64,000 nt of DNA, taken from NCBI RefSeq assembly GCF_001429395.1, contig NZ_LMJT01000023.1:79631-143630 (forward strand), read 5' to 3'. The stretch is from Allobosea sp. Root381 (GTDB lineage Bacteria; Pseudomonadota; Alphaproteobacteria; Rhizobiales; Beijerinckiaceae). The notes below the pieces were generated by a model. That model did no database searches. It was not told where the DNA came from and saw only the letters and a list, made by a program, of their open reading frames with translations. This document shows, one piece after another, positions 17,574 to 26,537 of this stretch (within the stretch, counting starts at the first letter, position 1; the number at the start of each line of letters is the position of its first letter). The position numbers were made by a program, and so were the translations under genes.

Positions 17574-18746
17574 TCAATAGGAACGTGGCAGGCCGAGATC
17601 GTGCTGCGCGACGTAGTTCAGGATCATCTCCTCGGAGACGGGGGCGACCCTGAACAGGCGGGCGTCCCGCCACAGCCGCTCGACATGGTATTCCTTGGCG
17701 TAGCCCATGCCGCCCAGCGTCTGGATGGCGCGGTCGGTTGCATGGCCGGCGGCGTGGCCGGCCATGTATTTCGCCATGTTGGCCTCGGTGCCGTAGGGCT
17801 TGCCCTGGTCGTAGAAGGTCGCGGCCTTGTGGTTCATCAGCCGCGCGCATTCGAGCTGGATCTGCGCTTCCGCCAGCGGGAACTGGATGCCCTGATAGGA
17901 GCCGATCGGGGCGTTGTTGAAGACCTTGCGCTCGCGGGCGTAGTCGACGGCGAGGCGGATCGCCAGCTCGGCCGTCGCGACCAGACCGGCGGTGGTGACG
18001 ATGCGCTCGGTGTTCAGCACGTCGAGCAACTGGCGGAAGCCGCCGTCGAGCGTACCGACGAGCTCATGCGGCTCGACCCGGACATTCTCCAGGAAGACCG
18101 AGCTGGAGGGCAGGGTGTTGGTGCCGACCTTGTCGATGGCCTGATGGCTTAGCCCCTCGCGCTCGACATCGATCAGGAAGAGGCTGATGCCGTCGGTCTT
18201 GCGGCCGACCTCCTCGAGCTTCCTGGTGCGAGCGACGATGAGGATCTTGGTGGCCTGGGGCACGGCCGTGATCCAGATCTTCTGGCCGCTGATCCGCCAG
18301 CCATCGCCATCGGCCTTCGCGAAGGTCCTGATCGCCAGCGAGTTGGTGCCCGCGTCCGGCTCCGTCAGCGCCATCGCGAACATCGCCTTGCCGGCGACGA
18401 GGGCCGGCAGCAATTCGCGCTTCATCGCCGGTGTGCCGAAATTGCAGATCGTGACCCCGCCGAAGACGGGGTTGCACATGAACATCTGGCTAAGCGTCGA
18501 GCCGCCGCCGGCCGCGCAGAGCGCCTCGATCGCCAGCGCGACCTCGACCATGCCGAGGCCGGCGCCGCCATACTCCTCCGGGATCGCGATGCCGCAGAGG
18601 CCGGCGTCGCAGATCTCCTGCCAGATTGCGGTGGGGAAGGCCTTCTCGGCATCGATCTCTCGCCAGTAGTCGAGGCCGAACTTCTCCCCGACCCGTCGCG
18701 CGGTCTCGATGAGCATGATCTGCTCGTCGCTGCGGTCGAAATTCAT
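17574..18746 (-). CDS. Acyl-CoA dehydrogenase
   Basis: This FAD enzyme introduces a C2-C3 double bond in an acyl-CoA and passes electrons to ETF. At 390 residues it has the normal length. [20 protein letters not shown] opens the alpha-helical domain. [18 protein letters not shown] and [10 protein letters not shown] mark the beta domain. Near the C-terminus [20 protein letters not shown] carries the conserved QTLGG-type FAD contact and the Arg-Asp pair. ATG 18746 with an upstream GGAG was chosen; codons before it are antisense or out-of-frame DNA of the E2 gene. The ATGA overlap with the E2 gene indicates one operon. Confidence 0.93.
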   Translation of the reverse strand: MNFDRSDEQIMLIETARRVGEKFGLDYWREIDAEKAFPTAIWQEICDAGLCGIAIPEEYGGAGLGMVEVALAIEALCAAGGGSTLSQMFMCNPVFGGVTICNFGTPAMKRELLPALVAGKAMFAMALTEPDAGTNSLAIRTFAKADGDGWRISGQKIWITAVPQATKILIVARTRKLEEVGRKTDGISLFLIDVEREGLSHQAIDKVGTNTLPSSSVFLENVRVEPHELVGTLDGGFRQLLDVLNTERIVTTAGLVATAELAIRLAVDYARERKVFNNAPIGSYQGIQFPLAEAQIQLECARLMNHKAATFYDQGKPYGTEANMAKYMAGHAAGHATDRAIQTLGGMGYAKEYHVERLWRDARLFRVAPVSEEMILNYVAQHDLGLPRSY

Positions 18747-19993
18747 GTCTGGCTCCCTTGGGGCGCCGGCTGGCGCAGCAGCGGCAACGGGTGTTCGAGC
18801 GTCTTCACGACGCAGTCGAGGAACTGGGCGGCGCGCACGCCGTCGATGACGCGGTGATCGCAGGACAGGACGAGGCCGAGCTCCTGCCGGAGCGCCGGTT
18901 GGCCCTGCGCATCGGGCCTGAAGACGGGCTTCACCGCCGCCACGCCGAGGATCGCCGACTGTCCCGGATTGATGATCGAGACGAGGTGCGACGCGCCGTA
19001 CATGCCGACATTCGAGACGCTGATCGCGCCGCCCTCGCAATCGGCCGCCGTCAGCCGGCCGTCGCGCGCCTTGCCGACGATGTCGGCACAAGCCCGCGCG
19101 ACCGCATCGAGATGATGCGCGCCGGCATCGCGCAGGACGGGGACCATCAGCCCGCGGGGGCTGTCCACCGCCATTCCGACATCGCTGCCCGCGAGCGTCA
19201 CGATGTCGCCCTCGTCCCAGACCGCGTTGATCTCGGGCTGAGCCAGCAGCGCGCGGCCCACCGCCGCCATGATGAAATGGGTGATGCTGAGGCGCTGTGG
19301 GGTGCCGGCCGCGTTCAGCTCCTCGCGCGCCGCCAGCAGCGCGGTGACGTCGGCCTCCGCCAGCACGTAGAAATGCGGGATCGTCTGTTTGGCCTGCGTG
19401 AGCCGCCGCGCGACGACCTGCTCGATACCTGTTGCGGGGCGGCGCTGGCTCCCGGCGCTGCGGGGTCGCGAGAGCGCGGTCGTGGAGCTTGCCGCGGGCG
19501 CGGCGAGCGCGGCCTCGACATCCTTCAGCTTAATGCGGCCATGCGGACCCGAGCCGGCGACGCGGTCGAGCGCGACGCCGTTCTGCCGCGCGACGCGACG
19601 AGCGAGCGGGGTTGCGACGATGCGCGCGCCGGCAGCAGCGCGCGCGGGCTCGGCCTCATTCGATTGGGTCGCTGCGGGCGCTGGTTTCGGCTGGGCCTCG
19701 GTAGCCAGGGCGGGCGTCGGAACTGCGTCCGTTGCCGGAGTGGCCGCCTCTCCATCCGCCCAGGTCGCGAGCGTGGCGCCGACCGGAACGGTTTCGCCTT
19801 CCGGTACCAGAATGACGCCTATGCGGCCGGGATGCTGGGCCTCGATCTCGGTCGCGATCTTCTCGGTCTCGATGACGAAGAGCACGTCACCCATCGCGAC
19901 CGTGTCGCCCGGTCCGACCCGCCACTCGGCTAGCAGGCCCTCGGTCATGGTCAGACCGAGCTTGGGCATGACGATCGCGGCGGGAGCGCTCAT
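18743..19993 (-). CDS. Lipoyl-dependent dihydrolipoamide acyltransferase (E2) of a 2-oxoacid dehydrogenase complex
   Basis: This 416-residue protein is the core of a pyruvate/2-oxoacid/acetoin-type dehydrogenase complex and transfers the acyl group to CoA. The lipoyl domain (1-78) has IETEKIATE with K45 as lipoyl attachment site. A flexible Ala/Pro-rich linker follows. The peripheral-subunit-binding domain is at about 130-170 (ATPLARRVARQNGVALDRVA). The catalytic domain ends with the CDHRVIDG histidine motif. E1 alpha and beta are encoded upstream in the same direction; no E3 gene is present, so a housekeeping dihydrolipoamide dehydrogenase is presumably shared. Confidence 0.92.
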   Translation of the reverse strand: MSAPAAIVMPKLGLTMTEGLLAEWRVGPGDTVAMGDVLFVIETEKIATEIEAQHPGRIGVILVPEGETVPVGATLATWADGEAATPATDAVPTPALATEAQPKPAPAATQSNEAEPARAAAGARIVATPLARRVARQNGVALDRVAGSGPHGRIKLKDVEAALAAPAASSTTALSRPRSAGSQRRPATGIEQVVARRLTQAKQTIPHFYVLAEADVTALLAAREELNAAGTPQRLSITHFIMAAVGRALLAQPEINAVWDEGDIVTLAGSDVGMAVDSPRGLMVPVLRDAGAHHLDAVARACADIVGKARDGRLTAADCEGGAISVSNVGMYGASHLVSIINPGQSAILGVAAVKPVFRPDAQGQPALRQELGLVLSCDHRVIDGVRAAQFLDCVVKTLEHPLPLLRQPAPQGSQT

Positions 19994-19994
19994 C

Positions 19995-20795
19995 TCAGGC
20001 GCCCTTGAACTGCGCGGGGCGCTTCTGGAGGAAGGCCTGGCAGCCCTCATGCGCATCCTGCGTATCGAGCACGAGGCCGATCATCGCCTGCTCGTGGCGC
20101 AGCGAGGAGGGCAGCGGCATGTCGAGCCCGTCCGACATCGTCCGCTTCAGCAACTTCAGCACGAGCGGCGACTTCGCGGCGATGGTCTCGGCCAGTGCGA
20201 GGGCCTGAGACAGAACTTCAGTATCCGGCACGACTCGGTTGATAAGGCCCAGCTTTTCGGCCTCGATCGCGTCGATGCGCGCGCCGGTGAACATCAGCTC
20301 CTTGGCCTTGCAGAGGGGGATCTGCCGGATCAAGCGCTGCGAGCCGCCGGCACCCGGGAAGAGCCCGAGATTGATCTCGGGCAGGCCGAGCTTGGCTGAA
20401 GCCGTGGCGATGCGGATGTCGATGCAGAGCAGGAGCTCCGTTCCGCCGCCCAGCGCCCAGCCGTTGACGGCGGCGATTGTCGGCTTGTCCAGCGTCTCGA
20501 TCCGCCGGAAGACGCTATGCAGCCGCTCGCCCAGCTCGAGGTAGTGCGGCAGGCCTTGGCGGCTGTCGAGATCGGCGATGTCGCCGCCCGCGACGAAGGC
20601 GCGATCGCCTGCACCCGTGAAGACGATCACCCGTACCGCCGCGTCGGTGGCGGCGCGCGCCACGGCCTCGTCGAGTGCGGCCAGCGTCGCCATGTCGAGG
20701 GCGTTGAGCGTCGCGGGGCGGTTGATCGTGATCAGCGCGACGGCGTCGCGGCGTTCATAGAGGATGCTGTCCGAGATCTCGGGCTTTCCAGACAT
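19995..20795 (-). CDS. Enoyl-CoA hydratase/isomerase family protein
   Basis: This crotonase-fold protein of 266 residues hydrates or isomerises an enoyl-CoA. ITINRPATLNALD is the family start, AFVAGGDIADL the first oxyanion-hole loop, and AVNGWALGGGTELLLCIDI the second. LPEINLGLFPGAGGSQRL holds the glutamate expected at the active site. The gene sits between E1 beta and E2, only a few bases from each. With acyl-CoA dehydrogenase it gives two steps of a beta-oxidation-like sequence upstream or downstream of the 2-oxoacid complex. The exact substrate is unknown. Confidence 0.92.
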   Translation of the reverse strand: MSGKPEISDSILYERRDAVALITINRPATLNALDMATLAALDEAVARAATDAAVRVIVFTGAGDRAFVAGGDIADLDSRQGLPHYLELGERLHSVFRRIETLDKPTIAAVNGWALGGGTELLLCIDIRIATASAKLGLPEINLGLFPGAGGSQRLIRQIPLCKAKELMFTGARIDAIEAEKLGLINRVVPDTEVLSQALALAETIAAKSPLVLKLLKRTMSDGLDMPLPSSLRHEQAMIGLVLDTQDAHEGCQAFLQKRPAQFKGA

Positions 20796-20807
20796 GGCGG
20801 GGTTCCT

Positions 20808-21782
20808 TCAGGCGAGCGTGCGGCGCACGGCAGCAGCGACGCGCTCCGGGGAGGGCAGGTAAGCCGTCTCCAGCCCCTTGGAGAACGGCACCGGCATGAA
20901 CGGCGCTGCGACGCGCAGGATCGGCCCGTCGAGCTCGTCGAAGCCGATATCGGCCATGCGAGCGACGATTTCGGCACCGACGCCGAAGGCCTCGACCGCC
21001 TCATGCACGACGACGAGCCGATGGGTCCGAGAAAGCGAGGCCAGCACGGTCTCCTCGTCCCAGGGTTGGATGCTGCGCAGGTCGACGACCTCTGCCTCGA
21101 TGCCCTCTTCGGCGAGCTGCCCTGCGGCAGCGAGCGCGGTATGGACCGCGGCGCCATAAGCGACGATCGTGGCGTCGCGGCCCTCGCGCAGGATGGCGGC
21201 CCGGCCGAGCGGGAGAAGGGGTGCATCGTCCGGCACCTCGCCCTTCATCGCATAGAGCGCCTTGTGCTCGATGAAGACGACCGGGTCCGGATCGGCGATA
21301 GCGGCGCGCAGCAGCCCATAGGCGCTGGTGGGGTCGGAGGGGCAGACCACCTTCAGCCCCGGTACATGGGCGAACCAGGCCTCTAGGCATTGCGAATGTT
21401 GCGGGCCCGCGCCGAGGCCGCCGCCATGGGGCGTGCGCAGTACCATCGGCACCGAGCGCTGGCCGCCGAACATGAAGCGCGCCTTGGCCGCCTGGTTCAC
21501 CAGCGCGTCCATCACGAGCGTGGTGAAGTCCATGAACATGATCTCGGCGACGGGCCGAAGCCCGCTCAGCGCTGCGCCGACAGCAGCGCCGGCAAGCGCC
21601 GCCTCCGAGATCGGCGTGTCGATCACCCGCTCCGCACCGAAGCGATCGCGCAGGCCGCGGCTGGCGCCGAAGGAGCCGCCGGCCTCGCCGACATCCTCGC
21701 CGAGCAGGATCACGCTCGGATCGGCCGCCATTGCATCGGCCAGCGCCTGGTTGATCGCGCGCAGATAACGCATCTCGGCCAT
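20808..21782 (-). CDS. 2-oxoacid/acetoin-type dehydrogenase E1 beta subunit
   Basis: This TPP-dependent E1 subunit has 324 residues, the normal length. MRYLRAINQALADAMAADPS and LLGEDVGEAGGSFGASRGL are the typical N-terminal segments. DTPISEAALAGAAVGAAL and MFMDFTTLVMDALVNQAAKA follow. The C-terminal transketolase domain has VVHEAVEAFGVGAEIVARM. Its start overlaps the E1 alpha stop by one base. Together with E1 alpha it decarboxylates a 2-oxo compound and acylates the E2 lipoyl group. Acetoin-like and branched-chain 2-oxoacid substrates are both possible. Confidence 0.93.
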   Translation of the reverse strand: MAEMRYLRAINQALADAMAADPSVILLGEDVGEAGGSFGASRGLRDRFGAERVIDTPISEAALAGAAVGAALSGLRPVAEIMFMDFTTLVMDALVNQAAKARFMFGGQRSVPMVLRTPHGGGLGAGPQHSQCLEAWFAHVPGLKVVCPSDPTSAYGLLRAAIADPDPVVFIEHKALYAMKGEVPDDAPLLPLGRAAILREGRDATIVAYGAAVHTALAAAGQLAEEGIEAEVVDLRSIQPWDEETVLASLSRTHRLVVVHEAVEAFGVGAEIVARMADIGFDELDGPILRVAAPFMPVPFSKGLETAYLPSPERVAAAVRRTLA

Positions 21783-22798
21783 CAGGCGTTCTCCCGCGCG
21801 GCGTTGGAGACCGTGTAGACGTCCGCTTGTGCCGCCTCGAAGCTCGGCATCGGCGCGGCGCGCGCCGCTTCAACCGCCGCCTCGATCCGGGCGGCGATCT
21901 CGTCGGCGATGTCGGCAAGAGCGCTCTCGCCGATGCCCAGCGCCTTGAGCTGACCGGCGGTGACGTCGAGCGGGTCGCGCGCGCTCAGGCCGGCAAGTTC
22001 GTCCGGGTCGCGGTACTTTTGCGCGTCGCCCTCGAAATGGCCGCGGACACGCGTCGTCATGCATTCGAGCACGCGCGGGCCGTCGCGGCGCACCTCGGCG
22101 ACGAGGCTTGCGGCATGTTCCGCGACGACGGCGACGTCGTTGCCGTCGATCACGACATGCGGGATGCGATAGGCGGCGGCGAGGTCCTTCAGCGTGAAGG
22201 CGAGCTGCTTCGAGGTCGGCAGGAACTCGCCCCAGCCATTGTTCTCGCAGACGAAGAGCAGCGGCAGCTTCCACAGCGCCGCCATGTTCAGGCATTCATG
22301 CATCAGCCCTTCGGCGAGCGCGCCGTCGCCGAAGAAGGCGACCGCGATCGCGCCGTTCTTCTGCGTCTTGTGCGCGAGCGCGCTGCCGAGCGCGATCGAT
22401 ACACCGGCTCCAACGATGCCGTTGGCGCCGAGCATCCCGACCGACATGTCCGCGACATGCATCGAGCCGCCCCGGCCACGGCAGAGCCCGGTATCGCGGG
22501 CCAGCAATTCGGCGAAGAAGCCATCGAGCGAGATGCCCTTGGCGATGGCATGGCCATGGCCGCGATGGGTCGAGGCGATGGTGTCCTGCGGCGTCAGCGC
22601 CGACATGACGCCGGCCGAGACGGCTTCCTGCCCGATGCTGAGATGGATGAAGCCGGGCACCTCGCCATCGGCGAACATCCGGCTCAGCCGCTCCTCGCTG
22701 CGCCGGATCAGCACGAGCGAGCGGTAGAGCGCGAGCAGTTCCGCTGCTGCGTTATGGCCCGCTCCGGCTTCGCTCCGCATCGCTCCTGGCTGGCTCAT
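21782..22798 (-). CDS. 2-oxoacid/acetoin-type dehydrogenase E1 alpha subunit
   Basis: This TPP-binding E1 subunit has 338 residues. LYRSLVLIRRSEERLSRMF and IHLSIGQEAVSAGVMSAL are family hallmarks. STHRGHGHAIAKG and RGRGGSMHVAD lie at the active-site entrance. The TPP/metal motif reads FFGDGALAEGLMHECLNMAA, that is GDG plus a later N. The sequence is closest in style to acetoin dehydrogenase AcoA and pyruvate E1 alpha. It is the first gene of the leftward unit, and a candidate operator lies 45 bases upstream of the start. Confidence 0.92.
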   Translation of the reverse strand: MSQPGAMRSEAGAGHNAAAELLALYRSLVLIRRSEERLSRMFADGEVPGFIHLSIGQEAVSAGVMSALTPQDTIASTHRGHGHAIAKGISLDGFFAELLARDTGLCRGRGGSMHVADMSVGMLGANGIVGAGVSIALGSALAHKTQKNGAIAVAFFGDGALAEGLMHECLNMAALWKLPLLFVCENNGWGEFLPTSKQLAFTLKDLAAAYRIPHVVIDGNDVAVVAEHAASLVAEVRRDGPRVLECMTTRVRGHFEGDAQKYRDPDELAGLSARDPLDVTAGQLKALGIGESALADIADEIAARIEAAVEAARAAPMPSFEAAQADVYTVSNAARENA

Positions 22799-22842
22799 GG
22801 CGCTCTCGATTCCGATGCAACAGCATTAACATAATATGATTT

Positions 22843-22858
22843 ATGAGTCATGATTCAT
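22843..22858. promoter_or_regulatory. Candidate TetR operator, site 1
   Basis: ATGAGTCATGATTCAT is a 16-base near-palindrome (7 of 8 pairs match) in an AT-rich spacer before the E1 alpha gene. Read on the minus strand with its flanks, AAAATGAATCATGACTCATAAATC, it matches site 2 at 29946 in 20 of 24 positions. The TetR gene at 31557 is the natural candidate binder. The binding is inferred. Confidence 0.55.
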
Positions 22859-22912
22859 TTTATTTCAAAGAAAATGCGACCCTGCTCTTTCGCGCCTGAT
22901 CCGGAGCGGCGG

Positions 22913-24271
22913 TCACGCGGCGGCGCGCTTCGGTTCGATGGCGGAAAACAGCGCGATGAAATCCTCGATCCGGCCGCCGGGCAGCGCATCGGCGGCGCGC
23001 TCGATCCGTTCGAAGAGCTCGGCTGGAAGACCCTGCTCGGCGCCGGTCCGGGTCAGGAGTTCGCGCAGCGTCGCGCGGTCGAAGGCGTAGTCGGCAGGCG
23101 TCATGCGCTGCTCATGGACGAGCGTTTTGCCGTCGGCGGTGTCAGCCTCGATCACGGCGCTGAGGATCGGGACAGCAGGATCGGTGACCAGCGTCGTCCG
23201 CGCGACCAGCCCGTTCACGGCGTCGTCGTCATAGGTCGTCATGTGCCGCATGCTCGGAACGCCCCGGACGAGCGTGGTCGCGATACAGAAGGGGATGCTC
23301 ATCAGCGTGCCGGAAATCGAGCTGAACGGTCCGGCCGCGTCCATGCCGGCATAGCCGGTCTCATAGGGGTTCATCCGCACCCGGACGGCCTTGACCTTCC
23401 GGCCGGCGAGCGTCTCGCGCAGCGCCAGCGCGCCGGTGACGGGCGTCTGGTTGAAGGCGCAGACGGGGTAGGGCTTGAAGGTCACGCGCAGGATCGACCA
23501 GTCGCGGCCGAGCCGGGAGGCGAGATCGTCCGGGATCTCGGCGCCGGCGAAGCAGCGCACGAAACCGGCCCGCCCTTCGAAGGCGTGCGGAGCCGAGATG
23601 GAGCCCGCGGCGGCCAGCTCGGCCGCGATCAACCCGCTGCGGGCGACGACACCGACTTGATAGCGCCATTCGTCGGTAGCGTCGGCGAAGGATTGCAGCA
23701 CGCCACCGGTGAAGGAGACGGCGTTGGCGAGAGCGGCGGCGAGCCGGTCCTCGTCCAGTTCCATCAGCTTGCCGGCGGCGGCCGCTGCCGCGATGCAGCC
23801 ATAAGTAGCAGAGGAGCGAAAGCCGGCCGGCGTGGTGCTGCCGGCGAAGGCGGTCTCGAACAACCCGCCGGTCTCGTAGCCGGCGACGAGGGCAGGGAGG
23901 AGCCGCGACAGCGGGTAGCCGCGCGCCTCCGTCATTGCGAGCAGCATCGGGATCAGGATGGTGCCGAAATGGGCGGCGCCGCAGGTGTCCTCCTGGGCGC
24001 GGCCGTGGAAGAGCGCGCTGTTGGCGAGGCAGGCGGCACCGACCGTGCTGCGCCGGCCGTCGCCGAACAGGGTCGCGCCGTTCTGCACGTCGCCGTCGAG
24101 CGCAATGGCGGCCTTGCGGGCGATTGCGGCGTAGGGCATGTCGAATCCGTTGACGCCCATGCCCAACGCGTTGACGAGGCAGGAGCGCGCCTTGTCGGTG
24201 ACCTCGGCCGGAAGCGTTTCCGCATCGAGCCCGGCGATGAAGCGCGCAATATCCTGGGTCAGTGTCGGCAT
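22913..24271 (-). CDS. MmgE/PrpD family protein
   Basis: This cytoplasmic protein of 452 residues belongs to the family that includes 2-methylcitrate dehydratase and cis-aconitate decarboxylase. LTQDIARFIAGLDAETLPAE opens the helical domain. NSALFHGRAQEDTCGAAHFG and ATYGCIAAAAAAGKLMELDE are typical conserved segments, and FKPYPVCAFNQTP matches the FKPYPxC motif. ATG 24271 fits the family N-terminus better than a start 48 bases upstream. It closes the leftward liv operon, 19 bases after livF. A dehydratase or decarboxylase role on a polycarboxylate is possible but not shown. Confidence 0.88.
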   Translation of the reverse strand: MPTLTQDIARFIAGLDAETLPAEVTDKARSCLVNALGMGVNGFDMPYAAIARKAAIALDGDVQNGATLFGDGRRSTVGAACLANSALFHGRAQEDTCGAAHFGTILIPMLLAMTEARGYPLSRLLPALVAGYETGGLFETAFAGSTTPAGFRSSATYGCIAAAAAAGKLMELDEDRLAAALANAVSFTGGVLQSFADATDEWRYQVGVVARSGLIAAELAAAGSISAPHAFEGRAGFVRCFAGAEIPDDLASRLGRDWSILRVTFKPYPVCAFNQTPVTGALALRETLAGRKVKAVRVRMNPYETGYAGMDAAGPFSSISGTLMSIPFCIATTLVRGVPSMRHMTTYDDDAVNGLVARTTLVTDPAVPILSAVIEADTADGKTLVHEQRMTPADYAFDRATLRELLTRTGAEQGLPAELFERIERAADALPGGRIEDFIALFSAIEPKRAAA

Positions 24272-24290
24272 GGCCGGTCTCCCGTGCGGG

Positions 24291-25007
24291 TCAGAGCGCG
24301 AGATAGCGCTGACGGACATCGTCGCTGGCCTTGAGCTCCGCGATGGTGCCGCGGAAGACGATCTGGCCCTTGTCGATCACGGTCGCGTCGCTGGCGAGGC
24401 CGAGGCAGAAATGCATGTTCTGCTCGGCGATCAGGATGGTGACGCCGGTCTCGCGCAGGGTGCGGACCAGGGCGCCGATGCGCTGGACGATGATCGGGGC
24501 GAGGCCCTCGCTCGGCTCGTCGAGCAGGAGCACCGAGGGGTTGCCCATCAGCATGCGAGCGATCGCCAGCATCTGCTGCTCGCCGCCGGAGAGGCGGCCC
24601 GCCATGCGCTGGCGCAGCGGCGTCAGCAGCGGGAAGATCTCGTAGATCCGCTCCAGGCTCCATTCGTCGCGCCCGTCGGGGCCGGGCTTGCGCGCGATCA
24701 AGAGGTTGTCCTCGACGCTGTGCTCGGGGAAGACCTGCCGGTCCTCGGGCACGAAGCCGAGGCCGGCGCGCGCCATCTCATAGGGCTTCTGCCGCGTGCG
24801 GTCCTGACCGAACAGCCGGACCGTGCCGCGCTTGGGCGGAGCGAGGCCGGCGATCGCCTTCATCGTGGTGCTCTTGCCGGCGCCGTTGCGGCCGAGCAGG
24901 GCCATGGTCTGGCCTTCCCGGATTGTGAAATCGACGCCGAACAGGATCTGGCTCGCGCCGTAGAACACGTCGATGCCGGAGACTTCGATGACGTTGCGCG
25001 TACTCAT
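24291..25007 (-). CDS. livF: Branched-chain-type ABC transporter ATP-binding protein LivF (system 1)
   Basis: This cytoplasmic ABC ATPase has 238 residues. Walker A is GRNGAGKSTT, the signature [16 protein letters not shown], and Walker B VLLLDEPSEGLAP, with IAEQN as the H-loop region variant usual in LivF. FVPEDRQVFPEHSVEDNL is typical of the family. The start overlaps livG by 4 bases. It powers uptake of the substrate bound by the protein encoded at 28556-29815. In this context the substrate is probably an aliphatic or aromatic acid rather than an amino acid. Confidence 0.92.
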   Translation of the reverse strand: MSTRNVIEVSGIDVFYGASQILFGVDFTIREGQTMALLGRNGAGKSTTMKAIAGLAPPKRGTVRLFGQDRTRQKPYEMARAGLGFVPEDRQVFPEHSVEDNLLIARKPGPDGRDEWSLERIYEIFPLLTPLRQRMAGRLSGGEQQMLAIARMLMGNPSVLLLDEPSEGLAPIIVQRIGALVRTLRETGVTILIAEQNMHFCLGLASDATVIDKGQIVFRGTIAELKASDDVRQRYLAL

Positions 25008-25756
25008 GCCGCAGCCTCGTGTTCGGTGCCGAGATAGGCCTCGATGACGGCGGGGTTGGTGCGGATTTCCTGGGGCGTGCCCTCGGCCAGGACGCGGCCA
25101 TAGCTCAGCACCCTGATCGAGGGCGCTATGCGGAAGACGATATCCATATCGTGCTCGATGAAGACGACGGTGATCTTCTGGCGCTCCCAGAGCTCGCGCA
25201 CCTTCTCGATGACGCGCCAGCGCTCCTCGGGGCCCATGCCCGCCGTCGGCTCGTCGAGCAGCAGCACCTTGGGCTCGAGGACGAGGGCGAGCGCGATGTC
25301 GAGCAGCTTCTGGTCGCCATGTGAGAGGTTCGCCGAAAGCGTGTCGCGCTTGCCGGTCAGGCCGACCATCTCGATGCAGTGCGCGGCGTGGTCGCGCGTC
25401 GAGGGCAGCGGGAAGCGGGCTCCCAGCCTGGCCGACTGGCGGTGATGGGCGCTGACCGCTGCCAGCATGGTCTCCTCGACGGTCAGCGACGGGAAGATGC
25501 TCGCGACCTGGAACGCCCGGCCGATGCCGCGTCGCACGATCTCGCCGATGCTCAGGCCGACGATCGACTGGCCGTCGAGCCGGATGTCGCCGCTGTCAGG
25601 GCCGAAGGCGCCCGAGAGCAGGTTGAAGAAGGTGCTCTTGCCGGCGCCGTTCGGGCCGATGATCGCGGTGAGCGAGCCGGTCGCGAAGGTCAGGGTGACA
25701 TCATCCGTGGCGCGCACGCCGCCGAAGGATTTCACGAGGTTCGTGATCTCAAGCAT
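25004..25756 (-). CDS. livG: Branched-chain-type ABC transporter ATP-binding protein LivG (system 1)
   Basis: This second ABC ATPase of the transporter has 250 residues. LVKSFGGVRATDDVTLTF and IIGPNGAGKSTFFNLLSGAF (Walker A) open it. RGIGRAFQVASIFPSLTVEE is the LivG-type Q-loop. LSHGDQKLLDIALAL is the signature, VLLLDEPTAGMGPEE is Walker B, and VVFIEHDMD is the H-loop. ATG 25756 was chosen because the domain starts there; this overlaps the SDR gene stop by 8 bases. It pairs with LivF. Confidence 0.92.
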   Translation of the reverse strand: MLEITNLVKSFGGVRATDDVTLTFATGSLTAIIGPNGAGKSTFFNLLSGAFGPDSGDIRLDGQSIVGLSIGEIVRRGIGRAFQVASIFPSLTVEETMLAAVSAHHRQSARLGARFPLPSTRDHAAHCIEMVGLTGKRDTLSANLSHGDQKLLDIALALVLEPKVLLLDEPTAGMGPEERWRVIEKVRELWERQKITVVFIEHDMDIVFRIAPSIRVLSYGRVLAEGTPQEIRTNPAVIEAYLGTEHEAAA

Positions 25757-26537
25757 GGGGGCCGTTCCCGGGATCGCGGAAGCCGCCATAGGTGTGCCAG
25801 GAGGTGCCGGCCATCCAGCCGCAGTCGACCGGCAGGTCGATGCCTGAAAGTGCGGAAGCCTCGGGCGAGGCGACGAAGGCGACGACGCGGGCGATCTCGT
25901 CGGGCTCGACGAGGCGGCCCATGGGCACGCTGCCGACGAGGTTGGTGACGTCGCGCTCGCCCTTGTCGATGGCCTCCTGCAGCGCGGGCGTGCGGGTGAA
26001 GCCGGGCGAGACCGAGTTGACGCGGATGCCGGCCGGGCCCCACTCGGCCGCGAGGCAGCGCGTGATCGAGATCACCGCAGCCTTGGCGGGGGCATAGGCG
26101 TGCAGGGCCATCGAGCGGGAGCCGGCGATCGAGGCGATGTTGACGATGCTGCCGCTGCGCCTTGCGAGCATCGCCTCGGCGAAGACCACGCAGCCAAGAT
26201 AGGTTCCACGCTGGTCGATATGGACGACATGGTCCCAGAGCGTCATCGGTAGCTCGGTCGGCCGGAGCGGCGGCTGGAGCACGCCGGCACTGTTGACGAC
26301 GATCCCGACCGGGCCGATTTCGGCCTCTATGCGGGCGGCCACGGCCCTGAGGCCGGCTTCGTCGCCGACATCGCCGAAGAGCGCGTGGCCGCCGATTTCC
26401 ACGGCGACGCCCTCCGCGCGGGCCATGTCGCGGTCGAGCACGACGACCTTGTGTCCGCGCTTCGCAAGCTCGCGGCAGCAGGCCGCACCGATGCCGCTCG
26501 CTCCGCCGGTGACGACGGCGATCATCGCCTCGCTCAT
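25749..26537 (-). CDS. SDR-family oxidoreductase
   Basis: This classical short-chain dehydrogenase has 262 residues. VVTGGASGIGAACCRELAKR is the TGxxxGxG cofactor motif, and VVNSAGVLQPP is the NNAG-type motif. The catalytic set appears as NIASIAGSRSMALHAYAPAK (S, YxxxK). VNSVSPGFTRTPAL is the usual C-terminal segment. DRDMARAE after the second strand favours NAD(H) over NADP(H). The gene lies between livM and livG and overlaps both (4 and 8 bases), so the enzyme is expressed with the transporter and probably acts on the imported substrate. Confidence 0.9.
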   Translation of the reverse strand: MSEAMIAVVTGGASGIGAACCRELAKRGHKVVVLDRDMARAEGVAVEIGGHALFGDVGDEAGLRAVAARIEAEIGPVGIVVNSAGVLQPPLRPTELPMTLWDHVVHIDQRGTYLGCVVFAEAMLARRSGSIVNIASIAGSRSMALHAYAPAKAAVISITRCLAAEWGPAGIRVNSVSPGFTRTPALQEAIDKGERDVTNLVGSVPMGRLVEPDEIARVVAFVASPEASALSGIDLPVDCGWMAGTSWHTYGGFRDPGNGPHA

